Source: Hymenobacter coccineus (GTDB taxonomy: Bacteria; Bacteroidota; Bacteroidia; Cytophagales; Hymenobacteraceae). From it: a stretch of DNA of 64,000 nucleotides. Positions 60,068 through 64,000 of the stretch are shown here, piece after piece (position 1 is the stretch's first letter; each line of letters opens with the position of its first letter). The notes below the pieces were generated by a model. The model had not been told where the DNA came from. It searched no databases and saw only the letters and a program-made list of their open reading frames with translations. The DNA lies in the NCBI RefSeq assembly GCF_001816125.1, contig NZ_MDZA01000415.1, forward strand, positions 16,105-80,104, in the 5' to 3' direction. A program made the position numbers and the translations under genes.

Positions 60068-61360
60068 ATGCAAACCACCGCCCCTGCCCGCCTCCGCGAC
60101 GCCGCCGTGTTCGGCCTCATCGACCAAGAGAAAACCCGCCAGACCCACGGCCTGGAACTGATTGCGTCCGAAAACTACGTGTCGGACCAGGTGATGGCCG
60201 CCCAGGGCTCCGTGCTCACCAACAAGTACGCCGAAGGCCTGCCTGGTAAGCGCTACTACGGTGGCTGCGAGGTGGTTGACCAGGTAGAGCAGCTGGCCAT
60301 TGACCGCGTAAAGGAGCTGTTTGGTGTGGCCTGGGCCAACGTGCAGCCCCACTCCGGGGCCCAAGCCAACGCCGCCGTGATGCTGGCCTGCCTTAACCCC
60401 GGCGATAAAATCCTGGGCTTCGACCTCAGCCACGGCGGCCACCTCACCCACGGCTCGCCCGTCAACTTCTCGGGCAAGCTCTACCAGCCCAGCTTCTATG
60501 GCGTGGAGCAGGAAACCGGCCTGATCGACTGGCAAAAAGTGAAGGAAATTGCCCGCCGCGAGCGCCCCAAAATAATCATCTGCGGCGCCTCGGCCTACTC
60601 ACGCGACTGGGACTACAAAACCCTGCGCGAAGCCGCCGACGAAGTGGGGGCCCTGCTACTGGCTGATATTTCGCACCCGTCCGGCCTCATTGCCAAAGGT
60701 CTGCTGAACAGCCCGTTCCGGCACTGCCACATCGTAACTACCACGACTCACAAAACCCTGCGGGGCCCCCGCGGCGGCCTCATCATGCTGGGCCAGGATT
60801 TCGACAATCCCTTCGGCCTGAAGACGCCCAAGGGCGAAATCCGGGCCATGTCGGCCCTGCTCGACTCGGGCGTATTCCCCGGCACCCAGGGCGGGCCGCT
60901 CGAGCACGTAATTGCCGCCAAGGCCGTGGCCTTCGGCGAGGCGCTGAGCGACGATTTCACCGATTACGCCAAGCAGGTGGCGGCCAACGCCCAGGCGCTA
61001 GCGGCCGGCTTCACGGGCCTGGGCTACAATATCATCTCGGGCGGCACCGACAACCACCTGATGCTGATTGACCTGCGTTCGAAGGGCCTCACCGGTAAGC
61101 TGGCCGAAAACACGCTCATCAAGGCCGACATCACCATCAACAAGAACATGGTGCCGTTCGACGACAAGTCGCCGTTTGTAACCAGCGGCATGCGCATTGG
61201 CTCGGCCGCCATCACCACCCGCGGCCTGGGCACGGCCGACATGGGCCGCGTCGTCGAGCTCATCGACGAGGCCCTGACCCACCACGCCGACGACACCCGC
61301 CTGGGCCACGTGCGCCGGCAGGTGAACGCCTGGCTCCAGGATTACCCCCTCTTCGCCTAA
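60068..61360 (+). CDS. glyA: Serine hydroxymethyltransferase
   Basis: This 430-residue PLP enzyme converts serine and tetrahydrofolate to glycine and methylene-tetrahydrofolate. Motifs include [43 protein letters not shown], and [19 protein letters not shown] with the PLP-binding Lys. [19 protein letters not shown] is the C-terminal substrate region. The ATG lies 4 nt after the -7 box, suggesting a leaderless mRNA. tatC follows about 95 bp downstream. Confidence 0.97.
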   Translation: MQTTAPARLRDAAVFGLIDQEKTRQTHGLELIASENYVSDQVMAAQGSVLTNKYAEGLPGKRYYGGCEVVDQVEQLAIDRVKELFGVAWANVQPHSGAQANAAVMLACLNPGDKILGFDLSHGGHLTHGSPVNFSGKLYQPSFYGVEQETGLIDWQKVKEIARRERPKIIICGASAYSRDWDYKTLREAADEVGALLLADISHPSGLIAKGLLNSPFRHCHIVTTTTHKTLRGPRGGLIMLGQDFDNPFGLKTPKGEIRAMSALLDSGVFPGTQGGPLEHVIAAKAVAFGEALSDDFTDYAKQVAANAQALAAGFTGLGYNIISGGTDNHLMLIDLRSKGLTGKLAENTLIKADITINKNMVPFDDKSPFVTSGMRIGSAAITTRGLGTADMGRVVELIDEALTHHADDTRLGHVRRQVNAWLQDYPLFA

Positions 61361-61456
61361 CTTTCGTAGGTGCCCCAGCGCGGGCCCGGTTGGTGGGCCC
61401 GCGCTGCGGGCCCCACCGGCGGGGTCCGCGAAGTTGTTTACCCCAATTCCTGTTCT

Positions 61457-62356
61457 GTGCAACCGCAACCGCAAATTTCCCCCTCGCTGGGCGACCAGCA
61501 CGAAATGTCCTTCATCGACCACCTGGAGGCGCTGCGCTGGCACGTCATCCGGGCGGCGATTTCGGTGGTGGTGTTTGCCACAATTGCTTTCTTCTCGAAG
61601 AATTTCCTCTTTCACACCCTGATCCTGGGGCCCTCGCGCGCCGACTTCTGGACTTACCAGATGTTCTGTAAGCTGGGCAAAGTCTTCGGGAGCACCGAGC
61701 CGTGCGCCGACCACGTCAACTTCATCATCCAGAACCGGGAGATGAGCGGGCAGCTCTCGATGCACATCAGCACGTCCGTTATTGCGGGCTGCATCCTGGC
61801 TTTCCCGTACCTGTTTTGGGAATTGTGGCGCTTCATCAAGCCCGGCTTGTACCCGCACGAGCGCCAGAACTCGCAGGGGGCCGTGTTTTTTGTGTCAATT
61901 CTCTTCATCTCGGGCGTGCTGTTCGGCTACTACATCGCCGCCCCGATGAGCATCAACTTCCTGGCCGGCTACACCGTCGACGCCAGCATCGAGAACCAGA
62001 TTGACCTGCAGAGCTACCTGAGCACGCTCACCACTATGACGCTCTCGTGCGGTCTAGTATTCGAATTGCCCATGATCGTGTTCTTCCTGGCCAAAGCCGG
62101 CATGATCACGCCCGAAATCATGCAGCTCTACCGCAAGCACGCCATCGTGGTCATTCTGGTGCTGGCCGCCATCATCACCCCGCCCGACGTTACGGCCCAA
62201 ATCATCGTCACCATTCCCATCATGCTCCTTTACGAGCTTAGCATTCACATTGCCCGCGTGGTCCGCCGCGGCGACGCCGCCCGCCTCAATGCGAAACTGG
62301 CCCGCCAGCAAGCTGAGGAAGCCGCCCACACCGCCATCGGCCCGCCCATGAACTAA
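61457..62356 (+). CDS. tatC: Twin-arginine translocase subunit TatC
   Basis: This membrane protein of about 299 residues with six helices exports folded Tat substrates. MSFIDHLEALRWHVIRA is the conserved N-terminal cytoplasmic motif. FPYLFWELWRFIKPGLYPHER, YIAAPMSINFL, CGLVFELPMIVFFLAKAGMITPE and AAIITPPDVTAQIIVTIPIMLLYELSIHIA complete the family pattern. The start is probably GTG 61457, which gives a 16-residue hydrophilic lead; ATG 61505 is the alternative. TatA is not in the window. Confidence 0.95.
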   Translation: MQPQPQISPSLGDQHEMSFIDHLEALRWHVIRAAISVVVFATIAFFSKNFLFHTLILGPSRADFWTYQMFCKLGKVFGSTEPCADHVNFIIQNREMSGQLSMHISTSVIAGCILAFPYLFWELWRFIKPGLYPHERQNSQGAVFFVSILFISGVLFGYYIAAPMSINFLAGYTVDASIENQIDLQSYLSTLTTMTLSCGLVFELPMIVFFLAKAGMITPEIMQLYRKHAIVVILVLAAIITPPDVTAQIIVTIPIMLLYELSIHIARVVRRGDAARLNAKLARQQAEEAAHTAIGPPMN

Positions 62357-62444
62357 TTCTGAATCTCAGCTTCATTCGATGGGGCCCCAGCCATGGCGCC
62401 TTCAGCGGCCGCGTCCCCATCCTTATATATACACACTAACTAAT

Positions 62445-62807
62445 ATGCGCCTGAACCATCTCACAATCCTGGGGGCCCTAATCGCCGCTAGCGCCGTTGC
62501 CAGTTGCCAGCAAAAGCCCGCTTCTTCTGCCTCCGACGCAGCCCCGGTTGTTGTCGATAATACGGTCGCCTCCCCTCCAGCCACTGGGGCCGCTACCGAA
62601 GCCGCGGCGCGCACCGCCATCAGCCGTTACTTGCAAGGCCAACCCAATGCCAACCTGTACGTTGTCGATTCAGCCCGCGCCACCGACCTCGGGGCCTACT
62701 GGCAAGTGCTGGTACCCCGCACCGATTGGGCCCGCCGCATGCCCAACCGCGCCGCCTTTGAAGTGAACAAGCAAACTGGCACAGTGCAAACGCTGCTAGT
62801 AAAGTAG
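62445..62807 (+). CDS. Small lipoprotein of unknown function
   Basis: This 120-residue predicted lipoprotein has the lipidated Cys at 21 (ASAVASC). After an Ala/Ser/Pro linker, a small domain, AISRYLQGQPNANLYVVDSARATDLGAYWQVLVPRTDWARRMPNRAAFEVNKQTGTVQTL, recalls a PepSY- or YPEB-like fold, though I cannot name the family. The ATG at 62445 starts the signal sequence. It is the last protein gene before the rRNA operon. Confidence 0.72.
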   Translation: MRLNHLTILGALIAASAVASCQQKPASSASDAAPVVVDNTVASPPATGAATEAAARTAISRYLQGQPNANLYVVDSARATDLGAYWQVLVPRTDWARRMPNRAAFEVNKQTGTVQTLLVK

Positions 62808-63379
62808 GTAGGTTGTAACACACCGCAAAGCAGCGCCACGAACACAGGAGAAAGTGAAGAGCATCTAATTAGACTATCAAGTGGCAGACAGCGCAAAAGC
62901 ACGAGGGCGTACTGAACCAATGCATCCTATTTAAAAGTCTATTCTGCCTAAAGCGTGGTTTTCTCAGCCACCCAGTTAGGTTATTTGTGAGGATTAATTG
63001 AGTATAGCTGTATAGCGCCAAAGCATCTACTTGTTTCATTGAGTTGCTCAGGCGGCGCAACAGTTGTCTTTTGGCTGTGCGCTCCTGCGCGCATTCATCC
63101 GTTTCGGCCGCTTCCTACAATACTTAGCTGAAAGAGATACGAGCAAGTATACAGGTGGATTAATTATAGTAAGCCTTTCAATACTAAGATTTTGCTTATT
63201 GCCTAAACATGAATCTTATGTGTAAGTCAGAAATTCATATCTAGTTAAATAGAAACAGATGATTTTTAGACCACCGCCGATTTTTAAACCTTTCATCTAA
63301 TTTCAGGTAATTTAGTGGTTTACTTTCAAAACGTTAAGTTTCATTAAGGACACCGTTTGTTAAATACTCTGGCAGCACC
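62808..63379. other. AT-rich non-coding region upstream of rRNA promoters
   Basis: This stretch of about 570 bp separates the last lipoprotein gene from rRNA promoter P1. From about 63130 it becomes AT-rich (an UP-element-like tract). I see no gene, tRNA or clear hairpin. It may bind regulators of rRNA synthesis. Confidence 0.55.
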
Positions 63380-63409
63380 TTGTTTTCTCGGAGAGTTTTT
63401 CTACCTTTG
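63380..63409 (+). promoter_or_regulatory. rRNA promoter P1
   Basis: TTG at 63380-63382, a 19-nt spacer and TACCTTTG at 63402-63409, followed by CACTCCCAAA. It is the first of three tandem copies with the same elements and spacing. Confidence 0.9.
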
Positions 63410-63530
63410 CACTCCCAAACGGGGAAATGACTCGAAGAAGTAATACGGAAAGCTTGTCGTTGCACACATAAGTATTGAATCGGTGGTGATGATGGGTTAC
63501 TGAAACAGATTAGAAGAAATCTGCTAAAAG

Positions 63531-63560
63531 TTGTAAAGCCAATATAATTTCTTACCTTTG
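63531..63560 (+). promoter_or_regulatory. rRNA promoter P2
   Basis: TTG at 63531-63533, a 19-nt spacer and TACCTTTG at 63553-63560, followed by CACTCCCCAAAGG. It lies 151 bp after P1. Confidence 0.92.
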
Positions 63561-63677
63561 CACTCCCCAAAGGAAAATGAGTAGCTGAATCTGCTAGGTT
63601 TTGTTAAGTGATACGATTGCTTCGATAGGAAGCAACAAAATTTGAAAAGCTAAGCAAATTAAAAATAATAATTCACT

Positions 63678-63707
63678 TTGCTTTTACCAAATAATTACTT
63701 ACCTTTG
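63678..63707 (+). promoter_or_regulatory. rRNA promoter P3
   Basis: TTG at 63678-63680, a 19-nt spacer and TACCTTTG at 63700-63707, followed by CACTCCCAATC. It lies 147 bp after P2 and about 237 bp before the mature 16S 5' end. Confidence 0.92.
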
Positions 63708-63796
63708 CACTCCCAATCGAAAAGAAAGGGGTTTGGCTAAGAAAAAGGGGGCTGGTTGGCCGGCCCGCACGGTTGCTTCAACAGGAAGCGGCGTAC

Positions 63797-63944
63797 GTTC
63801 TTTGAATGACGGAAATAGACAAATAGTAAGGGAGCCGGCCGCGCGAGCGGCCGGCTCAACAACGCGAATCGAAGCAGCAACGCCACCACGTGAGCGAAGC
63901 GAGCCAAGACAGCAGCCCATTTTCGAATGGGTGAAGGATATTAT
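63797..63944 (+). other. 16S rRNA leader with boxA-like element and hairpins
   Basis: GTTCTTTGA at 63797-63805 resembles the boxA/NusB-NusE site of rRNA leaders. GAGCCGGCCGCGCGAGCGGC (63833 onward, completed by CGGCTC) forms a strong hairpin. CCCATTTTCGAATGGG near 63917-63932 forms a small hairpin just before the 16S start, a likely RNase processing site. Confidence 0.65.

Positions 63945-64000
<56 letters not shown>

Noticed and set aside
62869..63570. Short minus-strand ORFs (63-78 codons) in the rRNA upstream region
   Set aside because: They overlap the rRNA promoters or AT-rich spacer, and their composition is not protein-like.

Overview
The window looks like a chromosomal segment of a high-GC member of the Bacteroidota, most likely Hymenobacter or a close relative in the Cytophagales. 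This is inferred from gene content and signals, not from a database match. The signs are Bacteroidota promoters (TTG, about 19-21 nt, TAnnTTTG), a type IX secretion (T9SS) sorting domain, FloA/NfeD, archaeal-type ProRS, an extended NusB, many small lipoproteins, and heavy use of the palindrome GGGCCC. The right edge enters a 16S rRNA gene behind three tandem rRNA promoters.

Layout. 1-5.3 kb: end of a thioredoxin-fold protein, a radical SAM/SPASM protein, floA-nfeD, a secreted protein and proS. 5.5-12.7 kb: a Gly/Tyr-rich lipoprotein, an OmpP1/FadL-like porin, two lipoproteins (one with a CxxCH haem motif), a membrane protein and a frameshifted FAD oxidoreductase. 12.7-22.3 kb: GH13 amylase, an UPF0323-like lipoprotein with a glutathionylspermidine-synthase-like enzyme, a GxxExxY nuclease-like gene inside long inverted repeats, psd, gdhA, cdsA and a CPBP protease. 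22.4-34.8 kb: dus, a histidine kinase, membrane and lipoproteins, an acyltransferase, an APC permease, a RAYT-like gene and a DMT exporter. 34.9-39.4 kb: hemA, an ArsR regulator, an MscS channel, a TerB-like protein and two tRNA-Val genes. 39.4-48.7 kb: a GNAT-like protein, coaE-ybbR-yajC-DUF1573, an isocitrate dehydrogenase, YtxH, nusB, a divergent ABC exporter, a VOC protein and a short T9SS-tailed protein. 48.9-64 kb: two tRNA-Pro genes, a beta-barrel protein, kmo, a LytTR regulator, polA, a serine hydrolase, DoxX, DinB, a sigma/anti-sigma/TPR fusion, glyA, tatC, a lipoprotein and the rRNA operon start.

Most genes are housekeeping or envelope functions. The unexplained layer is between genes. 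At least ten intergenic gaps are filled by inverted repeats of several families. Several run from one gene's stop codon to the next gene's stop or start codon, and some supply the stop codons. One contains a PD-(D/E)XK-like GxxExxY gene. Another lies beside a REP-associated transposase (RAYT)-like gene whose usual catalytic tyrosine position appears to be tryptophan. psd and the isocitrate dehydrogenase gene each have such a repeat on both sides. A second candidate novelty is a single polypeptide joining an ECF-like sigma factor, an anti-sigma-like segment, one membrane helix and a TPR domain (58632-59903).

Three places look like one-base slips in G/C runs: the FAD oxidoreductase, the coaE 3' end and the tRNA-Pro(CGG) acceptor stem. 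They may be sequencing errors.
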